Below, one piece after another: positions 26,120-39,315 of a DNA stretch of 64,000 nucleotides. Source of the DNA: Dirofilaria immitis (taxonomy: Eukaryota; Nematoda; Chromadorea; Rhabditida; Onchocercidae); assembly GCA_024305405.1 (NCBI GenBank), contig JAKNDB010000041.1:1-64000 (forward strand), read 5' to 3'. Made by a program: the position numbers and the translations under genes. Below the pieces are notes generated by a model. The model was not told where the DNA came from and made no database searches. It saw nothing but the letters and a program-made list of their open reading frames with translations. The number at the start of each line of letters is the position of its first letter. Position 1 is the stretch's first letter.

Positions 26120-28693
26120 TTCTTTTCATTTTCTTATTATTTTTAATTTCAATATTTGAATTTACTAAAATTAATCATACATAATTTTATCACTATCATA
26201 TAGGTAGAAAATTTAGTGAAAATTTTTCAATCAATAATTTTGATAAATTTTGAACCTTAAATACTAACAAATGTTTTCTGAATCAGTATATATTCGATTA
26301 TATCAGAAATTTAAAAGGAAATGAAATAATTTAGGCTTATATTATTTTCCTATATACAATTACATATATAAATATATAATATATTGATTGGAGCATAAAT
26401 GAATTATATAATATATCATTTTTTTTTCATATTTTTAAATTAAATTTGAAAAGTTTGAAACAACTTACTTTTTTTTTTCTGTAAAATATTTTACTAAAAA
26501 TTGCCTTCAATCTATTTTGTGTCTTTTCAAAAGTTTTTTTTCTTTTTTTTGCTAAAACTTTTCCTTCTCTCTTTTCTTTTTTTTTTTTCTTTTATTCCTT
26601 TTAATAAATTCAATTTTTATTTTCTATAATTCGTCGTCTTTTTTTTCTCTCTCATGGAAAAAAAAGCTTAATTGCTTTGAATTGTATTTTATTATCATTA
26701 TAATTATCATTATTACTATTATTACTATTATTATTATTATTATTATTATCGTGATTACGATTAATGGTTAATAACTATCATCATTGTGTATTGCGCTGCT
26801 GTAAAATTTTGAAATTCATACATAGTTTATTTTTTCTTTTTTTTTGCATCAAAAAATAGTGCTCTTTTTTTCCCAATCTTTTTCTATTTGAATCAATTAA
26901 TCAATTAATTAATTAATTGAATTAATTGATTAATTGATTACTTGATTGATTGTATATATGTCAAGATATTAGAAAAAGAAATATATTATTTTAATTATTT
27001 TTTTTCTCGCCATATATATATGTATATATGGCTAATACCAAATAATTGCTGTTATTATTGCTAATTATGAGCTTTTTTTTTGTGAAATGAAGAAAGGAAA
27101 AAATATTTTTAATTAAATAATACTCAAATATAATTTAATATTCGATTAACGATAAAAATCCATTTCAAATTTTATATTCAAAATTGAAAAATCGATCGGA
27201 AATTTTAAAAATCCCGCAAAAATTCACTTATCAAATCGATGATATATGCTTGTTACATAATTATTCAATGGAATTTCGATTTTTTCTTCAAAAGGTCAAT
27301 CCTATTTCATTCACTCAAAAGGTCAACCCGTTTCATTCTCAACATACAATTCAAGAGAGAACTCATAATACTACAAGAAAAGGTCAAAATAGCAGCATGG
27401 GAAAAAAAAGAATGAAATAAAAGATAAATGAATAAATAAATACACAAAGAGAAAATGGATATTTCTTGTGATGATATGATAAATATAATTAATCAATCAA
27501 TTATTGGCTAAATTTATCTCAGACAAATCAAATATATGATTAATCAAAGCTTGTTATGTTTTATTTGATTATTTAATTTTAATTTATCATTCATTCAATC
27601 ACGTATTTGCGTCACGTTTTCTAGCGTTTTGCACATAGTTAAAATAATAGATTATTCATGTTTCACGTGAAATTTGTTTACTTTTTATTTAAATTTTATT
27701 TTTGAAAATGACATATCTATAATGTAAACAAATATCAGTGCTAAATTTTAGCATACCTTAGATTTTTTTAAATTTTTATTTAAATTCTCGAAAAGAATTG
27801 AAAATATATATGACTGATTAACAACGATATGATTTTAGTGATAATAATAATAACAATAATAGTTGAAAATTTAAATGACAAGCATTTAGTGATAATAAAA
27901 ATACTAATGTGTGATAATAAATAATAAAAAATGATAATAAAAATACTAGTGGAAATGTTGTACAAACTGTAATTTAATTAAAGTTTTAAATTGTTTTTAT
28001 TACATAAATGTATACGTAAAATAATAAAAACTATTATCATCAATGATAACAATAATGATAATGATGATGATAATGATCATAATAACAATAACGATAATAG
28101 TGATAATAATAAAAATAATTACAAATAATTGATTAATATTATAATTTTCATTTCTAATTCTTGAAGAAAAGAGTATTGCAAATTTAAAGATAAACTATAG
28201 TTTGATATTCCATCCCTTTAATCTATCAATATAAACTATAATAATGATATCCATTATAAAGTTATGCTAAATTAAAACGATATAAAACTAACTAAAATAT
28301 ATCGATCGATCAAATAAATTCTGGTATTTATCACCATTGTTAAAATATACTGATAATATATTGATCGATCGATCGATTAATCTGCAAACAATAATTTAAT
28401 GAAATTTTTTACACTTACATTATTGAATTCAATACTAGATGAAATAAAATTTTCTAATTGATAAGTTTTATAATTTGTTTGATGCAATAGTCCTATCTTT
28501 TTGGCCTATTTGGCTTTTAAATAACAATAATAGGCCAAGTAAAAGTGAAGGGCAAAGAAAGCTAATATACCGATAGCGTTGCTATGACAATCAATTTTTA
28601 TCGTCCATTTATCATTCATTTTGCTTACGCTTTAATCCTCATTTCATGCTGATGGGTAATTGAGGCAAATAAAATTTTTGAATTTATTAGTAT
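25747..28693. other. intergenic, tensin to ARL13
   Basis: This 2.9-kb interval has no supported gene. It contains a (TC)n tract near 26090-26120, a TTAATTAA-type palindromic stretch at 26895-26945, and ATA/ATG triplet runs at 28035-28120. The open frame at 27184-27420 has no recognised similarity and no splice or homology support. Confidence 0.65.
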
Positions 28694-28784
28694 ATGGGCA
28701 ATTGCGTTGGTGGATTTAAGAAGCGTAGGCGAAAGTTACAACATCAAAAAAATTTAGGTAAATAATAATTCATCATTATTTATC

Positions 28785-28816
<32 letters not shown>

Positions 28817-31800
28817 CATTATCATTATCATTATCATTATCATTATCATTATCACTATTATTATTATTATTACCATTATCGTTTCTTTTTTTTCTTTTCA
28901 GAAAAACGTTTTAATTTTTCTATGCAAATATAATCTAACATTTATTTTATCAATTAAAAAATGTATTAATTATTAAATTTGATAAATTTAATATTTTAAG
29001 CTTAAATAATGCTTTAAGCAAAAAAAGCAAAACAAAGATAAAACTTTTTTTTCTTAAATTAAGAATTATAATTATAAATAAGCTAAAATAATACAAATAG
29101 AAAATAAGAAAAGAAAAAGAAAAAATCATTCAACAAAATTATTTTTCAGTTTTTGCGAAACTTTTTAATTTCTGGTAAAATTCTCGAGAAAAAAGAAGAA
29201 ACGAAATTTTACAATTTTATAGCTATTAGCAGCATTTTGTAAAAATTTCGAGAAATTATTGTATTTGTTAAAATTATCTCAAACTAACAAGTTTTAAATT
29301 TTTGATTTATTTATTATGAATGAGCAATTTTTTTTTTTTAAGAAATGCATTGATCTCGAAAAAAAACTTAAAACTTTTTTTAATGCAAATAAATTGAAAT
29401 ATGTTAATTATTGAATTTTGATAAATTTAGGAAAATACGAATTTGTATTTTGGGATTAGATGGTGCAGGTAAATCAACTGCTATATGTGCATTAGCTTCA
29501 GGTAAGATCAATCATTTTTTTTTGAAAAAAAAACTATTTTTAAGTTTAAATATTACAACAAATATATGATATATTAATTATCACTGATATATAACTGCAA
29601 TACTAGAATGTTTATCAATTGTACTTCATTACTTAAATACTAAATATATTACAATAGTAATAATAGTTGTTGTTATGAAATTATCACTTACAGGTGAATT
29701 AAATGATATCTTACCTACGAATGGTTTCGCACTACAAGAATTTCGATATAAAAAGCTGAAATTATTGCATATGATTTGGGTGGTGGTAGTGGGATACGTT
29801 CGATATGGAAAAATTATTATCCTGAGGTATAGCTATTAGCAAAAGATTTGATTAAAATGTATTTATCAACTTTTCTTATCATTTGATTTTTTTTTTTTTT
29901 TGTTTAAAAAAGTTTACAATATCATATTATCATCGAGAACGAAGAATAACTATGTATGAGAAATTAAATTTATGATTATTTGATATAAGATTAGAAAAGT
30001 TTAGGTGTTTGGTGTAATTTATGTTATTGATGGAAGTGAACGAAAACGTATCGAAGAAAGTGGTCGATTATTAAAGGATGTAATTAGTGATGAAGATTTG
30101 CATAATAAGCCATTTTTAATAATTCTAAATAAAAAGATCGAGAACGATGTATCGATGAAATTCAATTTAGTGATCGTTTTAATTTGCATACCTTAGCAAA
30201 TCAATATCAAACACAAATTCGAGTGGTATGTTAAAATTTATTTACAAATAATAATAAATTAACACTTCACTTTCAATTTATCTTTGATTATTTGCTGATT
30301 AAGATAAGATAAGATGATATAATTTCAAAATGCTTTTCAATTACTACAATATCATTATAGATCTAACAAAAAAAAAAAAAAAAAAATTTAAGCTCAAAAA
30401 ATAGTAAGACAAGATATTGGTATTATTTTAAAATGATTTATCAATGACTATAGAGCATTATTATAAGCTTAATAAAAAGGCAACGTATCGATTAAATGAA
30501 AATCTTGGCTTCATAAATAAAAGCCAAGTGATTGTTTTAATGAAGAAATATTCCAATAATTAATTTATCATATGATTATTGTTAAAGGAAATTTGTCAAT
30601 CAAATATTGGTAGTGGAAAAATGATAGATTCAACACTTAAAGATGGCTTTGAATGGTTATTAGAGCAAATTTATCATGATTATGAAATTCTCGAGAAGAA
30701 AGTAAATGAAGCATTGGAAAAGTTTAAAAGGCGACAAAATGAGGAACGAATAAGACGTCAACATCATCTTGCTACGACAGTTAGCTGGTATCACTTCTAT
30801 CTATTCATATTTACCTATTTTCATTTATTCGATTTATTAAAAGATTTGAAGAAAAAAAATTTATAAAATGTATACTTATCATAGTTTCAAGTTAATTATC
30901 AATTAATCTAATTTATCAATTTATCATTATCATTTTTGCTTCGAAATGAAAATTAAAAAGATTAGAGAAATCGTTCGTTTTTGTTTGTTTGTTTTTTTTT
31001 TAAAGGTCTATCAAATGGAAAAGCTTGTTGTCATCATGTTACAACATCTTTTCCAGTTCAACTATTTCCGAAGATCAAGCAAGCGATATAGGTGCAGTAG
31101 AAGTAACAGCAACAGCAACAACAACAACAGCAACAACAACAACAGCAGAACCAACAACAACAACAGTACAGCATAGTAAACAACCGATAGATGAAAATAA
31201 ACATATTGATCGTTCTGCAATTATGCCATCGACAAATGTAAATATTGATCAAATAAACAATTCGGAAATTGAAAATAAAAAAATAAACAAAAAGGGTAAA
31301 TTTTTTTTTTTACTATCATCATATATTGTAAATTATGGAACAAAAAAAAAAAAAAATAAACAAAATAAATTTGAATTATTTGAATGTATATCAGTTTTAT
31401 CAATTGAAATAATACTTATCCAATGTATAATATAAATTAAGCATAATTAATATATAATTAATTAATTAATTAATTAATTAATTATTATAGCTTCAACGAA
31501 ATGTGATAAATCCAACGAAAGATTTGTCACCTGAATCAAATGATCCAACGGTAACAATGAAATATCCGGAAATATTTGAAGTAAAAGCATTGTTTGAACA
31601 ATTACAAGAATCAAAAAAGCAAATCGAGTAAATATGAATGGTATTATTTCGACCAATAACAGGACAGAAAATGGTATATTTAAATTTTAATTTTTTTTTT
31701 TAAATTAACAAATTATCTCTTGACGATTGATTATCGTTGAAGTTCTCGTGAAGGATTTATCCTTGATAAAATTTACTCAATTAGAATTAATTTAATTCGA

Positions 31801-32000
31801 TAATCGTTCATTTCAAAACTTTAACTAATTTATTTCAAATTCATAATAGAAATTTAGTATTTGGCTAACTTTTAGCAAATTTACAATCAACATCAAAACC
31901 TGCTCGCATTACTCAATTTGTACCATTAACAATTATACCACATCAACAATCAAGGCGTCCTGTTCGTCCAAATCGACGATGGAGGACTGATTCAATTTAA
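28694..32000 (+). CDS. arl-13: ARL13-type ciliary small GTPase
   Basis: ARL13 is an atypical Arf-like GTPase of the ciliary membrane and an activator of ARL3. Exons: 28694-28757, 29431-29501, 29694-29826, 30005-30225, 30588-30787, 31006-31295, 31491-31673, 31876-32000 (TAA at 31998). The protein starts MGNCVGGFKKRRRK, which would suit N-myristoylation and palmitoylation. The P-loop is GLDGAGKS. Switch 2 reads AYDLGGGSGIRSIWKNYYPE; DLGGG in place of the usual DxGGQ is the ARL13 hallmark. NKKD supplies the guanine-binding motif. A charged helix (LEKKVNEALEKFKRRQNEER) follows, then a Thr-rich tract coded by ACA/ACC repeats, then a basic Pro tail ending RPVRPNRRWRTDSI. Single missing A bases break the frame at 29432-29435 (or in exon 1), 29750, 30131 and 31613. 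The join of exon 6 to exon 7 is also out of phase and is unresolved. The start ATG fits the phase and the lipidation motif. Confidence 0.86.
28780..28870. repeat. (ATTATC)n hexamer microsatellite
   Basis: About 12 units of CATTAT in the first ARL13 intron, just after exon 1. Confidence 0.95.
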
Positions 32001-32730
32001 ATTTTTGAATATCTATGCAATTCTGTGCCTTAGTGTCTAAAATAAGCCGAATTCTATTTTGCAAAACATTCCAATTCTTTTTAGTTATCAGATTATGAAG
32101 GAGAGACAATTTCGAGAATGTTTTGAACTTATCCAAAATTTAGAGCATTAAAGTAGGCTACGATAAATAGATGGGAGAAAAATTTAGCATAGATCAGAGG
32201 TTCGTTGAGACGAACAATAGCTAGTAATCGCTCAATTCTCAAATTTTGAAATGGAATTCAGAATCGCCTTTAGAGCTGATGCTAGAAATTTCATTCACAG
32301 CCTGTTGAGACTATAAGAAACGCGTAACTAATTCATTAAGGACAAATTTAGAATAACTTAACAAAAAGTACTATACCAAACAACATGCAACTCCTTGAAC
32401 TGAAGTTCAATGCATTATCATCTGGATGAGAAAAGCAATGACAACAGTCTGTCTCACTTCTTTCTAATTTCTTCGCCAGATTCTCTATTACTAAGTTTAT
32501 AGTATTTCGTGAAAAATGAATTATAACCATCCTTCAAATTCTTTTAATTAGCTGCCCTATACATTAGTCCATTCCTGCTGAAATGTGACTTCTGATTCTC
32601 CGAAACTTGTGCCTTGCAGAATATGCTGCTTCCAAATGATGTTTATGCGAAACTTTATGAAGAAAAATAAACAAATTTGATTCAAAACAGCAACAATATA
32701 GCATACAAATTAAGCTTCATGTGAAACTAT
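32001..32730. other. gap between convergent ARL13 and RPLP1 genes
   Basis: The 730-bp interval lies between the tail ends of two convergent genes, so it should hold both 3' UTRs. Base composition is more even than in the flanks, with no long runs. The minus-strand frames at 31933-32136 and 32348-32530 show no recognisable protein. Confidence 0.6.
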
Positions 32731-33283
32731 CTAATCGAAAAGACCAAAGCCCATATCTTCGTCAGATTCCTCTTTTGCTTCTTCCTTTTTACTTTCCTTT
32801 TCTTCTGCAACAGCTGCTGCTGGCGCTGCTGCTGCTGCCGCTGGTGCTGCTCCTGCTGCAGCAGCACCACCACCACTACCACCACCACCAAAACTTGTAC
32901 TGATATTAGTTATCAATGCCTAAATAAGCAGAGAACACAATAAAAATCGGCAATTATCGGATTTAAAAAGAAAAAATTATTATAATCTCACATTCCCTCT
33001 TTTCTATCCCTGTCACATAAAGAAAGTAAAACTTTGTTGGAAAAAGCTACTTTCTTTTATCCCCTGAAAGTTAAAAAAATGACAAGTAATAATAATTGCC
33101 AAATAATATGCATACCTTCACATCAACTCCTTCCAGAGCTTTAGCAAACAATCCTGGCCAAAATGGTTCCACTTCAACACGTGCAGCTTTCAAGATAGTT
33201 GCGATTTTATCTCCAGTAATTGCAACTTCATCATCTTGCAATATAAGTGCCGCATAAACACATGCTAATTCCTGATTTGCCAT
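32731..33283 (-). CDS. RPLP1: 60S acidic ribosomal protein P1
   Basis: RPLP1 is part of the ribosomal stalk that recruits translation factors. Two exons on the minus strand: 33116-33283 (start ATG, 56 codons) and 32731-32919 (stop TAG at 32731-32733), joined in phase 0 across a 196-bp intron with a GTATG donor and a TTTAG acceptor. The product is 118 residues, close to the usual 114. It starts [20 protein letters not shown], has the helical dimerisation domain, an Ala/Gly-rich hinge coded by GCT/GCA repeats, an acidic Lys/Glu segment, and the conserved stalk tail [13 protein letters not shown]. No frame breaks. A possible spliced-leader acceptor (GTAGCAG) sits five bases before the ATG, which is inference. 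Confidence 0.97.
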
Positions 33284-33746
33284 TTTTCCTGCTACGCAAG
33301 TGCACGTCGCTATTAAGCCTTAGCTCTATTTGAGAACAATGCACTTTGTCTAAAGTAATATTTAAAAGACTATTAATTCTATTTAAATAGATAGTTTCGT
33401 CATTTCATTGAAATTCCAAAAGAAAAAGCGTAAGTGCTTAACTCACAATGACAGAATCCATCTTATTCGAATTTAAAATATTTTTCGCATTAGTTATTTC
33501 GAATTGCTCTATTAGTAATGCCAGCAATACTTCAATAAGAACGCTGACCAAATCACCAGATCAACATTCTGGCTTCATGTCAAGCCTCTCAAGGCTTACT
33601 TCACCTATCAGATCTACATATATAATTCACAGTGATAAATAAATGTTTATGTCGAATATACAACCGATTCAGATAATCATCTTCAAATCAAACCATTTAA
33701 TCTTACAGAAACAGTAACAAATACAGAACAAAAGACATTAAAATTC

Positions 33747-34609
33747 TCAAGCAACCAATACACAGGCACCACCTACTGCCTTGATCTTCTTTTCCGCTGA
33801 ATGTGAGAAATATTTTGCTTTAACTATAACAGGTTGTTTCGGTAGAAGGCCTTTCCCAAGAACTTTGAAATAACCAGCTCGGACGACATCGATTACTGGT
33901 GCTTTATTTTTCTTTTCCGCATAAACTTTTCGCAAATTCTCCGACACTAATGACCATAACTTGTCAACATTTACTGTCGGACAATACAGCCGGTTACGTC
34001 TCAAATGAAAATTTCTCATACCAACCTAAAAGAATTATTTAATATATTTCAAATATTATTCGAATATACAAAAAAAAACTTCCCTATAAACAAATGATCT
34101 GTATTACATTCTGATATATGCAGCTAAATTTTCTACATATAATTCATTCAATGTTTAATTGTAATAATTACCAAACATTTCTAAAGAGGTAGTATAGAGT
34201 CTGCTCATTTCAGTAAGTTAGTTTCTTTTAAAAAAATCTGAAGATGAAAAGAGAATTTATAACTTTCAGCCCCTTGTATGCAAATAAATCAAATATGTCA
34301 CGCACTCGGTGTTGAATACGAGGAAAAAACCTGTCCACATCTTCCTCTTAAAAGGGGTTAAAATCTGGAAAAGTAAAATGGTAAAATAATATCTTAATGA
34401 CAAGACATAAAATGATATTTTATAAAAATAAGCAATAATAAAACCTTTCCAAAATAACCAGGATGGTATTTGTCAAAGTTGATACGGTGATGGTGTTGTC
34501 CACCAGCATTACCTCTGCCACCCGGATGTTTACGATGTTTACCGACACGTCCATGTCCATGTGATACGTGACCTCTTAATTTCCTTGTTTTCTTCTTTGA
34601 TGTGGCCAT
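33747..34609 (-). CDS. RPL27A: 60S ribosomal protein L27a (uL15)
   Basis: RPL27A is a component of the large ribosomal subunit. Minus-strand exons 34445-34609 (55 codons from ATG) and 33747-34025 (stop TGA) join in phase 0 over a 419-bp intron. The product is 147 residues against 148 in human. Landmarks are [20 protein letters not shown], the glycine/histidine-rich [34 protein letters not shown] and the end VGGACVLVA. The frame is intact. RPLP1 lies 463 bp downstream on the same strand. That is longer than typical nematode operon spacing but does not exclude co-transcription. Confidence 0.98.
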
Positions 34610-36026
34610 CCAAATTCTGCAAAAGAAAAATAGATATCATCAATGGAAACGATTGCAATTTTTAGGGATTACTTTGAGCCTTATCGTAACGTATTAGTAG
34701 CTTCATTAATGAACAAAAGGATTGAAATAATAACGGATAACTTTTACGGCGATTATCTCGCATATAATGATGTTAAGTTATAATATGCTAGACAGAAAAG
34801 TCAAGCATAACTTAACAAACAATGAATCTAAGACGCAAGCACGTGAAAGATTCAGTGCAATTTAATTCAGTGCAATTTACCCTCTAACCGTCTCACGCTT
34901 AAGCCACGCTAGTATGAAACCTCACTACCCATAGCATCTAGTCAAACATCCCAAAACCAAACTGTCAAAACGTTTCAGACTAAAAATATGAAAATGAAAT
35001 CCCAGACCACGAAATGATGGTGGATATCGAGTATTGTTCTCGTTAATCTCTGGTAAAGTAGGTTGGGTGAACAGGTTTTGTTAAACGTTTAATTTTCTGT
35101 ATATTATAAGTCTTTATTGATAACGCATATGTATATTAAAATGTTTTATATCTCACGGACAGATTTAGTCATAGCATGGCCAGGTTGCATGATAAAAAAG
35201 ACTATTGTTTAGCTTTGGCTGTGGCTCGTTAGTGCTAAAAATTTCCGAAGAAAATGAGTACTTTGCGAAGACTAATTTATTGTATTTTATTTTATAGATC
35301 ATTATTTCATATTTTTGCATCTGGAAATGATACTAGATTTACATATACTTATATTGTCGTGCGTAATAAATAGGAATTACGAATTGAACATTTATTGTCT
35401 GAACTGTCATAAGCGATTAAATTTATAGGTTATTTGCATAGGATTAATCGTAATAAAGCAATTACATACCGCTTTTTAGTTATTAATCTTTTACAGAGAG
35501 GAATCATTGATTTCTCTCTGTGAAAAATTATATGTACTTTTGCTTTTAGATATTTCTTAGCTTCTGTTTTTTCTTCTGGAACCATTATCTTAACTTGTTT
35601 TGTTAAGTAAAATTGAACTACCTTGGTCTCTAGGACTAGGTACTACTAAGAGCTTGGTAGTTTGATTTGGAGCTCAAAACTAGACAGTGTGATACTTGCA
35701 TATAAATTAAGTACTAGATAAAAAAGCTGGCGAGAGATAGATATATGCAGAATGAAATAGTTTCTATTTGGCGAATGATATTTTTCCAGTTGACATATTT
35801 CCGATATTTTTATCAATGGGAAGGAAGGAAAAGTGTTACACATTTCATTCCAATATCTAGTTTGCTATGTTTCGAGAATTATAATTATTTATTAATTATT
35901 GAAAGTATTGTCCATAATTTTTCGTTTTAATCGAATTAGTTCTTTGGGGATTTGAATGATTGTATTAACCATAACTTCAGTTATAATAATTAATTTTTAT
36001 TATAAAAAGGAAAGGAAAAGAGAAAA
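34610..36026. promoter_or_regulatory. divergent intergenic region, RPL27A and PHB-1
   Basis: RPL27A (-) and PHB-1 (+) start at opposite ends of this 1.4-kb interval, so it must carry both promoters or their leader regions. An ACAGAGAG/CTCTCTGT hairpin lies at 35493-35521. No specific factor site can be named with confidence. I see no coding gene; the overlapping frames at 35646-35930 lack support. Confidence 0.5.
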
Positions 36027-38602
36027 ATGGCAGCAGCGGGAGAAAAATTGATGAAACGTTTGATTCAACTTGGAGCTACAGTGGCCATTGGCGCGGGTGT
36101 GGTATCAAAGGCATTGTTCAACGGTTTGTTTTTATGACTTGCCTTCTCTTTATTATTATTTCATCAATAGATTGTAAAGTAATGAAACATAGGTTTCTAA
36201 TTTTTTCATTGGGATAAGAAATAATCGATCATTTTATGAGATATTTTATAAACAGGCAGCTAAATAAATAATCAAATATTAATTTAAACTCAAATTTATT
36301 GGATAATATTTTGCGTTCAGTAATTGTTACGTAACTAGAAGTATAATAATTTTTTGAAGCTTTAAAGATTTATCTGTTCAAGTACAAAGTATTACTTATT
36401 AATAGTACTTCGAAGTAAGATTTTGGAACATTAAACAAATAAGTTTTAAAAAGTTAAGGAATTAAAAGGATGGAGATTATGTGATATTGATGATCACAAA
36501 AATGATAATACGATGGTATTTTTCGAGAATTATTGAATAGTATTTTGAGAATTTAAAAAAATCAGCGAATCTTTTGTTATTACAGTGGACGGTGGACAAC
36601 GAGCTGTAATCTTCGATCGCTTTACTGGAGTGAAACAGGGTGTTATCGGCGAGGGTACACATATGTTAATTCCAGGAATCCAAAACCAATTATTTTTGAT
36701 ATTCGATCAACCCCGAGAGCTATTTCTACAATTACAGGAAGTAAAGGTAGAGTTTTTTCCTGCTTATCCTCATTTCGAAATAAATTTAGGAGAACGGTAA
36801 AAATAATGAAAGGGAATGAATAAATTCAAGTCCCGAGGTTTTTAATAGTATATGAACTTTTGAAGAAAAGTAATTGCTACAGAAGAAGATTTTTCTTCAA
36901 TTAGTTTTATTTCAGACTTACAAAATGTGCAAATAACATTGAGAGTTTTACATCGACCTGAGCCGAGCAAGTTGCCGAATATATATTTGAACATTGGACG
37001 AGATTATGCAGAGAGAGTGTTGCCTTCAATTACAAATGAAGTTTTGAAAGCTGTCGTTGTAAGTAATCATATTTTTGAAACATTTAATCCTTCTTTTTGC
37101 GAGCGTGGCATTTATATATGCAGTTGCTAGTTGACAAAGCATGCATACTAAATGCTTTAATGCACAAATTTCCTACAGAAAGTTAGGAGGTTCCCTTTAA
37201 TTAAACTTCTGGTTAAATCATCCGTTGTTGGTTGTCATAATCAAGTCAGGATAATTAGAAACATTAGCGTCATTTCCAAAATATACTTTTTTCACATTAT
37301 CACATTATTTAATAGAATGCATTTATTACATATTGTTTGGCGGAATGCATTTATTTATTATTTTAATCTCTTCCCAAGAAATTTGCTTCCAGAGATTGTT
37401 CATTGCCAGAATAATCATGCTTAATTTTAGGCTCAATTCGATGCACATGAAATGATAACACAGCGAGAAAGTGTCAGTCACAGAGTTTCTGTTGAATTAT
37501 CGGAAAGAGCCAAGCAGTTCGGCATTCTATTAGATGACATTGCTATTGTAAGTCTGATGAAACTTTTTTATTCAATGTGAAATTCAACTAGAACATTTAG
37601 TTGTTGATATAAAAATGCAATAACTTATCAGTTCAGAGATCAATTTTCAGAGTATTTGTCCATTTTTACTTATATCATTAAAGAGAAAACTATATTGTTG
37701 AAATTCAGGTACTAATTGTTTATATAAATTCAATAATTAAAATTCATCTTATTACAATAGCTAAAGATGTAGTAGATTGAAGCTTAATTTTAGATTTCGT
37801 CATATTAAGAAGTTTTGCTCTTAGGCCAACTTTCTTTGATGATTCTTCACCTGATATATAAAGACATTCGAAACAAAGAAAATTGTGCAATATTAGCTCA
37901 TTCTTTTAATATTTGTGCAGCAGTAATAGCACGAAGATATTTATCATTGCTATTAACTGTCACATTAAAATAGATGATTCTTGAAATAGCCCAAGAGTTG
38001 ATATTTTTATACTTTTTGGTTTTTGGAATTCCATATCAGTTTTTAACTTTTATATGAAAAATTTTCAGACACATCTGTCTTTCGGGCGTGAATTTACAGA
38101 TGCTGTAGAGATGAAACAAGTGGCACAGCAAGAAGCTGAAAAGCTCGTTACCTTGTCGAAACAGCAGAACAAATGAAGATTGCAGCTATAACAACTGCAG
38201 AAGGTGATGCACAAGCAGCTAAGCTTTTGGCTCAGGTAGAAAATTTATATATATTAAATATAAATACAGTTTTTATATGTTTCAGAGATATCCTAGTGCG
38301 ATGATTTTGATTTTTATGAAAATCATAGCTAGTAATAGTTTTGTTAAGTAACGGTAGAATCAAAATCTTTCGTAATTGTTATCTAATATTATCATTTTTT
38401 TATGTTTTAAATAGAATGTGACATTCAGTGTACCATCGATATTAATGAGGTTATTGCAGGCATTCAAAGAAGCTGGTGATGGCTTAATCGAATTACGAAA
38501 ATTGAAGCTGCAGAAGAAATAGCTGAAAGAATGGCAAAGTCCCGAAATGTCGTATACTTGCCGAATAATCAAAATACACTGTTTAGTTTGCCGACAGTAT
38601 AG
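36027..38602 (+). CDS. phb-1: prohibitin-1, inner mitochondrial membrane
   Basis: PHB1 forms ring complexes with PHB2 in the inner mitochondrial membrane and stabilises membrane proteins. Exons: 36027-36123, 36586-36746, 36916-37058, 37431-37547, 38069-38235, 38460-38602 (TAG at 38600). The start [16 protein letters not shown] precedes a hydrophobic anchor. Then follow [40 protein letters not shown], the [13 protein letters not shown] motif, and a C-terminal coiled coil with [20 protein letters not shown]. Three single-A deletions break the frame: 36682-36685 (then [10 protein letters not shown] in the new frame), 38139-38142 ([12 protein letters not shown]) and 38498-38501 (LRKIEAAEE). With those bases restored the exon phases all agree and the length is about 272-275 residues, normal for the family. 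An essential, highly conserved gene is unlikely to be a pseudogene here. Confidence 0.96.
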
Positions 38603-39315
38603 CGAAACTAGATTTGTTTTATTTGAATGATATTTTTGATTTTATTATTGAATAGTATTGTCCTGAAATTATTTAACTTTTTATTTTCTCCGGTATTAGA
38701 ACAGCTGTACAGCTGCTACAGTTCCTACATTTGATTTACTTTTGTTACTATTGTTATGAATTTGTTATGTTTATATTTCAATTAATTTTATAAAATGTTC
38801 TCAATTTTTGCTCGTGTTTTTAAAATATTTAAAACGGTTAATTAACTATTATATATCTTACATTTTAAAACGTTTTTATGGAATTGATGATTTTCAATTA
38901 ACTGTAGGTAAATTTTAGCAATATTTGTGTTCGCGCTTTACTTGCGTCGGTAACACCACAAAAAAAAATCGGGAATTGCTTGAACAAGTTTTCTACCTGT
39001 CTGACAAGAAATCATTTCAATTTCCTGAACTGTATATATATATATATGTTATATGTCAGAAGTTATTGTCGTAGTATTGCAGTTGGTTATGAAGCTTTTT
39101 GTTCCATTTGGTCTTTGGTTTTCTGGATGCGCTAATAGATATGTAGAAGTGAAATAAGGGAGAACTATTCTTGAGTTGTTCTTTGAACGGGATATAGTTA
39201 TTATAAATTTTTTTTAGGCCAGTATGTCTACTAAAGTTTAAAAATGGGATTTAGTTATTATAAATTGCTTTGATGATGATTCCAGGCAGGACCGCTCTAG
39301 GTCTAAAAGGCCAAA
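38603..39315. other. intergenic, PHB-1 to eIF2-alpha
   Basis: The 713-bp interval separates two genes on the same strand. It ends with a TTCCAG at about 39285, which could accept a spliced leader. No coding region is seen. Confidence 0.5.

Noticed and set aside
27184..27420. 78-residue open frame between tensin and ARL13
   Set aside because: No recognised domain, no splice context and no composition difference from intergenic DNA.
33448..33642. 64-residue plus-strand frame opposite the RPL27A-RPLP1 spacer
   Set aside because: It lies between two minus-strand ribosomal genes and has no recognisable protein features.
36027..38602. Prohibitin as a processed or decayed pseudogene
   Set aside because: It keeps introns with good splice sites and highly conserved protein sequence; only single-A breaks of the kind seen in other genes here.
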